Part shown: positions 1-11,800 of the stretch, one piece after another | How positions within the stretch are numbered: position 1 is the first letter of the stretch | Layout: each line of letters opens with the position of its first letter | Source: Baylisascaris procyonis | Lineage: Eukaryota > Nematoda > Chromadorea > Rhabditida > Ascarididae | Assembly: GCA_037389465.1 (NCBI GenBank) | Contig: JAZARR010000032.1 | Span: 2,294,001 to 2,358,000, forward strand | Direction of reading: 5' to 3' | Length of the DNA stretch: 64,000 nt | The notes under the pieces: model-generated | Told to the model about the DNA's origin: nothing | Seen by the model: only the letters and a program-made list of their open reading frames with translations | The model's database searches: none | Position numbers and translations under genes: made by a program

Positions 1-3000
1 TTCGCTTTTGTTGACCATTAACTCGAATGTTTCTTGATTAACCACACGCATTCTTGATCGAGAACATCATGCTGACTTATTGTTGCATCAACTGGTCGTT
101 TCATCTTCGAATTGAACTAAGATAACTCGGAATCTCCCATTTTTCTCGACTTATGCAATATTTCTTCATAAATATCGCTCTAGGAATTTGCATTTCTCGT
201 CTCAAAAATGTCACTGTTGCTGATTGAGTTTTTACGATGAATCAAATAGGTAAACTTCTTCGAAAGAGAATGGATCTCTATAGTTTTTTCGCACTAATTA
301 TTGCTACAACTATTTTTATATTCTTGTCATCCAACGTGATTTTTCTTCGACTTCCTCGAAATTCCAATATTTCCATCAAAAAAAAAATATATTTCAAAAA
401 TTGGTGCACTTCACTATGTCGTACTTTGGCAATGAGAGTATAAGAGTTTTAATCGCATATTTCAGTCACAAGGAGCAAACTCTGTTTCTTAAACGAATTA
501 GAAATTGAATCAACGATGTCGATTTTTAGTTGTTTTGTTTTCTACCACCATAATGAGAAAATTCCGTGCCTTGTTGTGTCTTTGATCTAATACAAAATGG
601 AACTAGAATTTTCTCAGCTGGAGACCGAATGAGGAGATGATAGTACTGGATTAAACGTGAACGTACCTTAGAAGCTTGAACACTTAATTCGGCTATTTAT
701 GCGATAGGCAAAACGACGACTGAATGAGGAATGGATCAACGAGTCAATGAAGTACCTCTCCAAATAGGAGGCGAATTCGATAAAATATGCGAAATATATC
801 GAAATCATCTGTTTTCAAGCATTATTATTTGATTGCATTCAAGTCGACTTAATACGTTTGACTAAATGGATTTTCACTGCCTTCACTATCGTTATTAGAA
901 TAGCAGCTCATTTATGCTTGAACTGAAAGTTTGTTGATTGCTTGCTTTGATGGCAAACCGAGCAAATATTGCCAGTCAATTCTCACTGTCGTCAATTCAG
1001 TGATTGTCACTGAGGCTTTTTTTTTCTCATTTGGAAAGGCTGAAAATAATGTTCTACGAATTGTGGGAAAAAAAGAGCAATAGAGGAATGTAAAGCACAA
1101 ATTTAGAACTTCAAGGGCCGGACAAAATTTCACGTGATGTAAATATAAAATGAGAGAGTACAAAAGGAAAACTTACTTTGCAATGGTTCAACAGACGCCT
1201 TTTGCAGTGAGCAAGGTATGTTTCATCCGTCGCTCGTCGTGCTTTCGTGGAAGACGTCTTTCGGCTCGTTTGTGAAGGTTTCTTAAATCCTTATAGTTAA
1301 GCTTTTTATGTTAACAACTTGCGAATTCCAGGGTAAGTTGCATAGTATTGCAGAAGCTAAAGAGAAGCCCATGGAGATTTTGCATGAGACATTATAAGTC
1401 CTAAATGCGCTTGCCGAAATTTTTAGTGAAAATGCATTATAGTGATGACATACTTACATATACGTATATGATTCTCTATGCGTCTGTTTGACGATAGATC
1501 TGCTTAGCTAAAATTCATGAACACACATCCTTGTAGCATCTCTGAAAATTTTTCCCCATTTATAGGAAAAATTTCATGCATAACCTAGATTTTGAGTGTC
1601 CCACTCAATCAGCCTTCTCTCACTGCCCATCCCAACGGTAAGCATAAGAATAGAGTAAAAATTAAATTCCAGAAAAATTTTCTGCGAAAACGCGTTAAAC
1701 TATTAGAAGAAAAATTATTCTAAGACAGTTAGGAGAGCAACGATGATCTGAAAGCGATATTATAGAAGAACGAATCCAGGAGAATTTCCCATCCGAGCAA
1801 CCATCACTCTCTTCTTGCCTATTGTTTTTAAAGCAACAAGAAATAAAGGTGAAAAGGTGCTTTAATGATCAACGGCTACAAATATCTGAATGCCTCTATA
1901 CTACTCTATTTGAAGAAATGAAGATCATTTCTGTGTCGGTTTCTTTTTCAGCTGATGAATTGCTTTAATCATTGATGAATACAACATTTGAACGTCAAAC
2001 TATTAACCATTTCACTGTCGAATTCCTATGCAATGCACAGTGGAAACAACTCTTCTCAACATAATATTTGCTCTTTCCTCCAACGATCTGTCAAAAAAAT
2101 ACCTATAGGTTAGAAAACTGAGGGATGAGAGAGAAGGCCCTTTTAATCGGACAAACCAAAAAAATTCGCTCAATTTTCACCCCCTTAGCGCAGCCTCTAC
2201 TTTCATACAACGGAAGATTGTGGAGCTTGAAACCGGCGACTAACCATGGCGTATCCAAGACCTTCACAATAAAAACTTCTCTTCCAGCAAAAAAACATTG
2301 TCAACACATGACATATACTTTCAATTAGCCCCTAAATCATGACTTCGTCGTTGTGTGGGAACTAGAAAATTGTAGAAGGAAATTTCTGCGACGGATCCAA
2401 CACTTTTGGAGCTGACTCTAAGGTAAGGTTTGAAAGGCGCCTTACATTTCCTGCTAAAAATGCCGTTTTCGGCACCATGAATATTGAAGGATCTCATCCG
2501 TGAACTTTGCAGGCAGCATGGGCTCCTTCAGAGCGCACACCGCATGTTATGGTCTCATGGTCTGAAAACATTTGCCACGATTGCGCCACGTTGGGAGCGA
2601 TTTGCAGCATGCTTCTTCTCAAGGGATATCGTCTGCGAAAACCGGTTCGGGCCTGAGAAATTGCAGATGCTTCCACATCGCATCCACCTATCCGTTTGGA
2701 TCCCTGGGTGGTATAGTAGAATCTAAAACGCATCACGGCCACAGGTTTTTTACTCAAGATTTTATCCCAGTGAGTTTACAGACCTCATAAGATGGATTTG
2801 TTTTGCAAATATATTTTAATTTCAAAGCGATTTTTTCGGAAAATGGAGTCGAGTCTCTCACTGGGTTTCGGCCTTACTTAGGGCAGAATTGTATGACTAA
2901 TGAAACGGTGCTTTCTGAAGACTTTGCTGCAGCACGGTCAGAAGTAAGCCTATTTACATGCTGCAAGCTCTGATCCATTCAGTAGACCGAGTCTCGAGGT

Positions 3001-4805
3001 CGATGACGCCTGATTTTTTCGAGGCTAAACGTTTTAAAAAGTGCTGCGTTCAAATTCTTTAATCAATCCGCCATTGATTATTTAATATAAATATTCGAAA
3101 ACTTTTACGATGGTTAAGTGAATTATTCAAATTTTTTCACAAATTTGAAATCATATATTTAAAAGTATTTTCCATCAAACAAATAATACCTATTGTGTAG
3201 TTGCATTCATTTATTATTACTTTTGTTTTCCATACTTATCATCTCCGTGTGTCAACTTCCTCAAAAATATTCTATTAAAAATGCTCGTTTAATTTACACG
3301 CTCTATAGAAAGCAATTCTATAATAACTGTCTTTCCTAAACAAATTTTGATGAGAATATGTGACCAATCACGTGAAGATTGGTACTAAAATATCGTCGAT
3401 TTAATTCTTCTATAGCGCATTCTAGCTTAACGCCGAATGATCATTATTTAAATTTCTGGCACTCTATATATTCACTCAACTTTTTATATTTTGCATCATA
3501 AAGTTCTAATCGTATCCACTCTATTATAGGCTAAAGCACGCGTAATTTGTTCACTTAATGTTAAACTGTAATGAGTCGTAATATCTTCCAATGCTCATAC
3601 TGAAGAGTTTCGATGAATATATTTCATTGCCTCTTAAGATTTGTTGATGTGGAAGGAGAGTAGAAAATAGACAACAATTTGCAATTTAATCATTCTCTTT
3701 TTGCCAAACTTGCACCTCTTTCACGTACGTTGTCGCCGGCCCCTTAAAAAGTATGCTGAATTCTATCGCATTTAATCGTTGCGAGCTCCTGGTAGTTGAC
3801 CTCTTCTCTGCTACAACGACCCGCAATTCTGTGATTCCTGATATAATGTAATGCCTTCTCATCGCATACGAAATGGATTATAGCGAGTGAGGCCTTCTTA
3901 TTGTATGTGCTAGAATTCGCGGCCGATGTGGTGTGAGGTGGTCCACCAAGAAGGCCGGGTGCTTCCCAGCATTCGGGGCTAACGAAAATTAAGGATAAAG
4001 CGTACTTATGCGCTTTTACGGCATTGTGTTATTTGTTGAACCTTGAGGCTCATCTTCTCTTTAGGGTCTCTCCGGATTTAATTTCAGAACCCGACGGTTC
4101 GGTGTCCCTGAACTCCTAACATCGAAGGTAACGTCTACCTCAACTCATCCAGCTCGATTTCATTTCCGATCAAACCAGTGAACAAGTGCAGCCGCGCTCA
4201 TATGATACTTGATCAAGTCACTCAATCAGCAGCCTGAACAAACTTCAACCTGAAATGGCCCTGTAGAAGCGAACAATTTTAAGGAAATAAGCTCAGCTTT
4301 ACAATCACCTGTCTGCACTGGATAACTAGCCTCAATTGTGACTGATTTTCGAAAATAACCGAATTTTTTTCCCGATTTTCACAGTAGCATATTCAACGAC
4401 TTGTTCTGGAAGACTTATTGTACTGTAATGTGACCAGTGATCGCTTTTCTGACCATATGATCAAGCACCCGATCGTTTCTTTTTATTCGTTCGCCATTAG
4501 AACGCCTAATGGTTTGTTCCATATAAAGAAAGATGAGAGGATGAATGATGTGGGGTTCTTGAAGTAAACTCGTTCTCTCGACAACAACGAGCATGCGAGG
4601 ACGGATGATAGTGGGTTTCCCAATATAAAATCGTGTGACTGCTGGGTGTGTCGAACTTTTCTCTACTGTAGCATTGCGCTATAAGCCCATAATTATATTT
4701 CCTACACTAAACAATCTCTGGCTGCTAAAAAAAATATGCCAGAATACGCTCTTCACTGACACTTACTGCAAAGCGGGTCCCAGGCAATTTGCTTAATGCA
4801 CGGTA
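1..4805. other. gene-free stretch, no recognisable coding sequence
   Basis: Open frames here are short (about 60-90 codons), lack convincing splice partners and resemble no family I know. Base composition is AT-rich apart from two GC-richer patches, about 2,480-2,760 and 3,720-4,000. The first is open on both strands without recognisable domains and may be an old mobile-element fragment. Upstream exons or the promoter of PTR gene A could lie here but cannot be delimited. Confidence 0.5.
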
Positions 4806-4809
4806 CTTT

Positions 4810-4832
4810 TAAATAAATAAATAAATAAATAA

Positions 4833-4863
<31 letters not shown>

Positions 4864-4892
4864 TAGTTTATTGATTCATTTCTTGATTAATA

Positions 4893-4943
<51 letters not shown>
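4810..4943. repeat. AAAT and TA microsatellite block
   Basis: An (AAAT)n run near 4,810-4,840 grades into (TA)n tracts at about 4,846-4,865 and 4,897-4,942, separated by a short unique stretch. The AAAT part resembles the simple-repeat tail of a non-LTR element on the plus strand, but no element body was recognised upstream. Confidence 0.9.
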
Positions 4944-4947
<4 letters not shown>

Positions 4948-5044
4948 TTGTTTATTTGTATATATATATATATTTATTTATTTATCCTATTTATATTCAA
5001 ATATGTATTTGTATTATTATCATACGTGTTTATTTGTTTATTAA

Positions 5045-5113
5045 TTTATTTATTTATTCTTTTCTTATTTTATTTATATGTTTATTCACTTATTTATTTA
5101 TTCATTTATTCAT

Positions 5114-5164
<51 letters not shown>

Positions 5165-5166
5165 CT
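5045..5166 (-). repeat. (TAAA)n tail of the adjacent non-LTR retrotransposon fragment
   Basis: An almost uninterrupted TTTA array on the plus strand, reading TAAA on the minus strand. It begins immediately after the minus-strand stop codon of the retrotransposon fragment at 5,167-5,575, so it is best read as the element's microsatellite-like 3' tail. Long open frames across it on the plus strand are repeat translations, not genes. Confidence 0.85.
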
Positions 5167-5575
5167 TCAGTCAGCAGAGCACTCAAATATCTCTTCATAT
5201 CGTTTCCACTTGCCCCGATTCAATGCCGCTGTGATCCATTTGGTTCCTACCGTATTTTTTAGAGAGTCACTTCACCTCACCGCAGGTCGGCCTCGATTTC
5301 TTTTGCCAATTCGTGATGTCCATTCTGTCATTCTTTGCATCCAATCGTTATTTTATATTGCGAATGTCCTCGTTGCCTATCTAAGCTCCCCCATTCCGGC
5401 TTCGGTCACCAGTCCATTATTTCTACTGCCGCTCAAAGGCATTCTTTGGCTTTCCCGTTCATCAATTTGGTTTCCGTCATCATTCTTTCCATTCTCCTCT
5501 CTGCCGCCGGCTACAGCTTACGCATTTTCCTGGTTGTTGCCGATGACTCAAATTACAAATTAACATGCGCTTTTT
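5167..5575 (-). mobile_element. 5'-truncated, decayed non-LTR (LINE, RTE-like) retrotransposon 3' end
   Basis: Read on the minus strand, about 5,355 down to 5,167 gives one frame with DWMQRMTEW, then KRNRGRP, a TGA where a Trp codon is expected (RPAVR*SDSL), then KWITAALNRGKWKRYEE and a stop at 5,167-5,169. This order, a TEW box, a basic RGRP box followed by W-S/T-D, then a W...A..R..WK ending, is the usual C-terminus of reverse transcriptases of worm RTE-like LINEs. Further upstream (to about 5,575) the similarity continues with frameshifts and stops (ERRM box, GH box). The (TAAA)n array directly abuts the 3' end. The copy is 5'-truncated and cannot encode an active enzyme. Family assignment is by motif memory only. 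Confidence 0.75.
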
Positions 5576-5845
5576 GGGCAACCTAATTTCCAGTATATTA
5601 TTATCCTTTTCGCAAAAGACAAGTGTTTGCATTACAAAATGATATTTTCAATGTGCATTGCTGAATACTCGTTGACAGTTTCAGTTCTTCTAAAATGTTC
5701 GTACGGTTCTACTGGTTTTGCATGTCCTTTATGCAGTGGTTCGATCGTACGCTTTTCGTTAACTTTTTTTGCGACATTTGCAAATTGAACAAATATAAAA
5801 ACTTTATGCAAATTTCAGGGGACTCTTCTTAACGACTTTTTTCAG

Positions 5846-5893
5846 GCGAGTGATCATAGAAGCCAACATCTGTATCAAGCCGAATAAATCGCA
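5846..5893 (+). promoter_or_regulatory. 3' splice acceptor and short 5' leader of PTR gene A
   Basis: A strong acceptor, TTTTTTCAG, ends at 5,845. The first ATG downstream is 48 bases later at 5,894 and opens exon 1 of PTR gene A. The acceptor may be the cis-splice site of a non-coding exon or a spliced-leader trans-splice site; the sequence does not decide which. Confidence 0.5.
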
Positions 5894-8800
5894 ATGACAA
5901 CAATTTTTGTTCGGTTGCTGGACGTATTTTTCCGCTTCATCGGTTATAAAGTAGCCGATCATCCAGTCATCGTCATATGTGTTAGTTCATCTTCACGATA
6001 CTTTTCTTTAATATATGCTGAATTTTGAGGGCAGAGACTGCGAAACCAGAAGCTGCTTGGACGAATCCTCATCCACGGATATCTAAAATATGCAAATCCT
6101 ATCCTTCAAAAACCTCATCTTTAGAAAACTTTTGTGCATTTAAGAATATGTATAACTCATCAGAACAAAGAAGCCGAAAGAATTTGCGAAGAATTTTTCC
6201 TTGTTCTCTGCAATCGATGTGCTAATAGAGAAGGATTTGAAGAAGCTAAGCTTCTCCTCACAAAATTCTTTACTACTTTGCGCTAATGCAATTTTGACAA
6301 CGTAGCAGGTCGGACGCAGATACGCTTAAACAACGAACAATGCAATGTTTCGCGAAGCCGATTTTATATAAGCGCTATTCGTATGGAGATTTGAGGATTT
6401 CCAACAGAGCACTATCATTCAATATTACTTTCCTTAGTTTTGACTATAATATGATAAATGAGACAAGCTTATTAGCATATGCGCATTTTGAGACAAAAAT
6501 ATAAACTCTACTTTCAATGTGCAATCGTCCGTCATCTCTAAATTACAATAGCTCATTGATGATGCGCCTGCATGACATATTAGCACAAATAAATCGAGCG
6601 ATATTAGTCTATAGTCCATAAATATCACCATATCGAACGATATTCACCTCGTTCACATCGCCACCTGTAGCAATTAAATTCGCCCGTTTCTACAATCATC
6701 CAACACCCTCTAAGGCTCATTAGTCCACCCTCAAAACACTCAGAGCAATGCATGAGTGGTCAGATTGTCAGTGAAGCTTAGATTTGCTGCATTTCATTCA
6801 TTGAAACACACTTTAAATGATTAACATATATTTGCACGAAAATAACAAAGTGACCACCTCAAGAATGTGGTGCTATCAAGATGTAATATGAATACCTCTG
6901 TGGTGATGGCTAAAATTTGATCGGTAATTGGACGGTCACACAATCGCATGAGAATATGCATATTGGCGCCGAATGTGGTAAAATGCTATAACTTTCACCG
7001 ATAAGCTGGAGCTAGCAACGAGATGTATCAGTTGTGATGTAAATAAGAGATAACATTGAACTTTTTGTGTCCCTATAATCGGCACAAGTTGTGGCGCTAT
7101 GCTAAGTGATAGGGATATTTCAGATATTAGTTGGGCATGTATTGTTACGGGTGATACGGTTGCTTTGATATAGTGATAGCAACTTCAACAATCAATGTTA
7201 TTATCTGCGACTTTTAATGCCGCATTAAAAGGCTCAAAATTTTTATAAATGGGCATGTGAAGAAAATGTTCTACAATGTAAAATTTAGCGGGAAGTAGAG
7301 GAGCCAATGTTAGATAAATGGGGGAATGACGACTGCCAGATATAGTGTGCCGCTGAGCACGGAAATTACTGCCATGTGAAGAAAAGTTAAAAAACCATTC
7401 CTATTTTTGGTAGCCAAATAAAGGAATCTCATTTGTCAATGACTTCGAAAAGGTTATGTAAATCACGTTTAGAAGGTGCTGCGGAAAAAAAAATCATATT
7501 TTAAGGCGCTATCAGTGTAAATGAGATGAAAGAAGTCCTCTTCCAAATGTGACATAAGGACAACTATAAAGATAATTGTTGATCTGGTGTTCATAGAGAG
7601 TGATGCAATTGATGATGAAAAAAAAAACCTTCAACCGGGATAACGCCTCATATAAAGCTGTTTTTACAGGTTATGGCAACATTAACGACAATTTTCACAG
7701 TGAAATTTGTGCTAACGGAACCCGAAGATGATCTTACTAATGGTTATTTACCAACAAATGCACGATTTGATGAAATTGAAGCATATAAACGCTTCAATGG
7801 TGGTGGTTATCCAATTCTAACATATGTTTTGGTGTTGGCAAAAGATGGTGGTACAATGAATCGATTTGAGCATCTCAACGCTACCGTTGAAATAATGGAA
7901 CAAATTGCACATAATTTTACGATTAAGAACACTACCTATTCACAAATCTGCGATAGTTTTTGCCGCTTCAACGAACCTGTGAAACAATTTCGGGTTAGCA
8001 TTTATTGAATAATTTAATTCCTCTTATTTTACCTGCTTTCTAACATCAATTCTTAAAATCGATAATATGTATGACTACTCTTTTTGAGAAGCTTTGGAGT
8101 AGATAATTTCTCTAGCAAATGTAATCCTTTCCAAAAATTAAGTATTTAGACCACGGTGGAATAAAGAAAGCGCAAAAAAAGAAATTGTAGAGCATAAAAA
8201 GTACATGGTATGCTTTTCGTTTATGATAGGGTTGGCCCACGTGTCTCCATTGGTTAATTTTGAAACAGAGCGGGTTGGGGTATGGAAGGAAGAAAATCGA
8301 GAAATTCGTAAGGCTTTGATGGTTGAGTTCTAAGAATTCAAATTGTCAACGAAAATATAAGTCATGTTGAGTGAAGTCGGATGACTTTGCATTAAAATTT
8401 TTTGGTGTAATTATTATGAAAGATTTTCCTTTAAGCAACGAATATGGGTATTACGCAAAATTCTTGGCGGAAAACATATATTACCCAAGTGCCGATATTA
8501 CAAAACTATCGATTTTCAACAATGGAGTCGTTTATCGGAAGATATATTTGTAGTGAATACTGTGATAATTAGTGCTTTAATCGATGATAAAGGCACTCAT
8601 AAGCTTGTCGATTTAGTGAAAAAGTAATAATTTTTTAAAAACTTAACAGGAAAGGAATAAATTACCGCCATACTGCATATCTGCGTATTTCATTACAAAT
8701 CTCGTTGAAAATTGATTATATTCTTATCGTTTAATAGCATTAGTACACGTAATGTTAGGGCACGTTATTTATATGTGCAATACGAAAGTGTAATAAATTA

Positions 8801-11800
8801 AAAGAGATCTAAAGAAGGAGATGAAATATTGGCAGAAAAATATTTGCAAATGGGGACCACACATTACGGTAATCGTAGAATTTAGTGCAATTGTGCGATT
8901 TTATCGGTCGAAAAACTCATCCACTCCCAATACGGCACATTATTCTTTCACATCTCCGATTTGAGGCCAATATAACAGATTCTGAGATGGTCTAGTACGA
9001 TGAAAGGGGTCGCATTTAAGAGGTCTGGAATTCGATCCGGATTATTTTCATCTGATGCTTAAACAAAGCATTTCGCTAATCGCGCTGAACAAAGTCTTAA
9101 GGACTGTGGCAGTCATGGGTGCGTAGTTCATCTCTGCTTCTTAAAAAAAGTAGCCGGGAATCTACCCTTTATTCAACAATTTTTCGAGTCTCAAAATGAG
9201 ATATAATTTTCATGCATTACCTCTTCATTATGTGTGTAGGGTTGTATTATTCACGACAATGGTCAAAACGATAATCAAGAACATTTTTCACTATCGTCCA
9301 ATTTCAGAATGCCTACATGTTGAGAAGAGATCGATTGGCGGATGATTCGTCGTCCCCGGTATATGCTCTCTCCAGCCATCTCTCTTACCCGATCTCTCAT
9401 ATAGCAGGATTTCAATACGATCTTACGCCGAACTTTTTCGGTGTAACTACATATAACCAATCGGATATGACCAATTATACGATATCGAATATTAAAGATC
9501 TTCGAATGATTCTACTACAATTCAGAGCTAGATGTCCCGACGAATGGAATAAAGATGATGTCACAGAATGGGATAGAAAAATCAGTAATTTCTACATCAA
9601 GTATGGGGTTTATTTCTCTTCAGCGCAAGTTCTTATGCAATATCACACATAAAAACCTTGATGAAAATTTTATATTAAAATGTAATTGCTTAATTAAAGA
9701 TGATCGATCTCACGATACAAATAATTAGATTATAATTCCATTGGTTAGCATAATTTCCGTAAATATTCTCTTCATTTTCTTTGCGGCTTTTTCGGAATAT
9801 TTAACTTTACTTTCTCCACATATCTAATGTGTCTTATATTGTCGCAGAAATAATTTTCATCGCATTCCTATCGTCGGGTTTTTGATCCTCTGGTAGATTC
9901 ATTTCAAGCAAAAAAAAAAAAAAATGCTTACAGTATTAATGATGAAGCGATCACTAAGTACCAAAATAAAAAAAAATAAAAAAACGCACAATTTCAGCGA
10001 ATACAACAATTCATTTATACGACCTTTGGTGTTCTCAACTATTTTCGCACAAGATGAAACACTTCGAACCGGTTCAATGATGCAACCCTATTCGGTACTT
10101 GGCTTTGTTATCATAACTATTTTCTCACTTATTACTGTTTATATCAGCTCGAAGAGAACCAATCAGGTGAGTAAATGATAATAACACATATTGTGCTTTC
10201 GAATGACTGAATTCCATATATTTCTATATTCATCCTTATATTCTTCTATAATTTGAAAACTCATAAAAAATTTCATTACGATTAACTCGTTGACAATTTC
10301 TTTGACAACTCTTTCATAATTAACTCTTTGACAATAAGTGTAATCCTTTGACTGAGAAAACGACCTCATTTATAGCATGTGATTATATTTCATGAACGGT
10401 GAACAATTCTGATTTTAGAGATGACAGAAATTTTAAAGGAACAAAAATAAATGTTGTTGTTAGGTGATCCTTTAGTAACGTTTGAGTTTTAAAATGCTTC
10501 AATAATCGAAAGAAGAGTTCGGCTTAAACTAACTTTAGCGCCTTTCAGTAGACAAAAAAAAAAGTGTACGATTAAGTCCTCAGTATAAGAATCAATGCAC
10601 TCGTTTACAGAAATACGCTGAAGTCATCGAATCAAGAAAAAATCGCTCCGATCATGACATAGTTCCATCGTTTGCTTGCCCATTGATACGATATAGTTTT
10701 GCGAGTGGGCTCGAATAGCAATGAAAAAAAAAACATCCTTTAGCATATTGAGTCTGTCGCTGAGGAGAAAACTCAAATTGTTCTTGCAACTTAATGGTCT
10801 ATAAATTGATGGATAATTGCAGTGGTCAGCCTATAAGGTGCTGTACGCAGTAGCTGCTGGAGTATGTCCACTACTAGCAACAACCAGCTCGCTTGGTATT
10901 CTATTCTCATTGGGAATGCGCTATGCGTCTATCATTAGTGTCACTCCATTTCTTGTACTCGCTGTTGGTTAGTGTTGAATTTCTTTGTGAATTATCCACT
11001 CATAGCTTATTTCGTCGATCAGAATAGGCATTATCCGAATGCAGAATGCTTCTTTGAGTTTAAAGAACAATTCGTAAATTCTGTCCATAGGAGAAAGATT
11101 GGTTATAAAGTCAAATTTAAACCGAAAGAACCAACTTTCTAGGCAGGTTTTCATAGATTTAAACCAACGACTTGTATGATACTGATTAATTTCAACAATA
11201 ATCACGCTAATCCCACATCATAAGGAACTATAAACAAAAGAAAACATTTAGTGAAGCATTTCATTGGTAAGAAGTCAATTTTTTGTTCGCTGCATAGCAT
11301 GAGAAATGTAAATTCATTTGTACCATTTGCATTGAGTTGATGAAAATGATGTCATTAGAGTTTTCAAATAGCATTCCATATCAGCGCATTTTATTGGCCA
11401 TAAATTTTTTCGTTCAAATATCGAAGAAGAAAATCATGATAAGAAAAAAAAAAGAACCTTGAGCGTTTCAAACATAAAATGAAAGAAATAAATCTTGAAA
11501 TGAGAACAATAGCATTTCGAAGTTCGACTAGAGGGACTCTTCAACGTATAGAGAAAATTTTTTGAATGGGTTGTTTCTTCCTGTTATAAAGTATATACCT
11601 GTGAAGAATTCAGGTGTGGATGATAGTTATTTGATGATCAACTCGTGGAGTGATATATGCTTGAAAAGGGACTCTCTTTCCTTACGTCAGGATACACTTC
11701 GAGATCGAATGGTGGAGGTAAGCTTTGTTTTTGATCATTTCCTTTTTAAAGTTCATTAGCTTATTTGAACGAGATTGCATTCTACAAGGCTAATACGATA

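Noticed and set aside
4942..5563. Plus-strand open frames of up to 161 codons rich in Leu, Ile, Tyr and Phe
   Set aside because: They run over the TTTA array and the antisense of the retrotransposon remnant.
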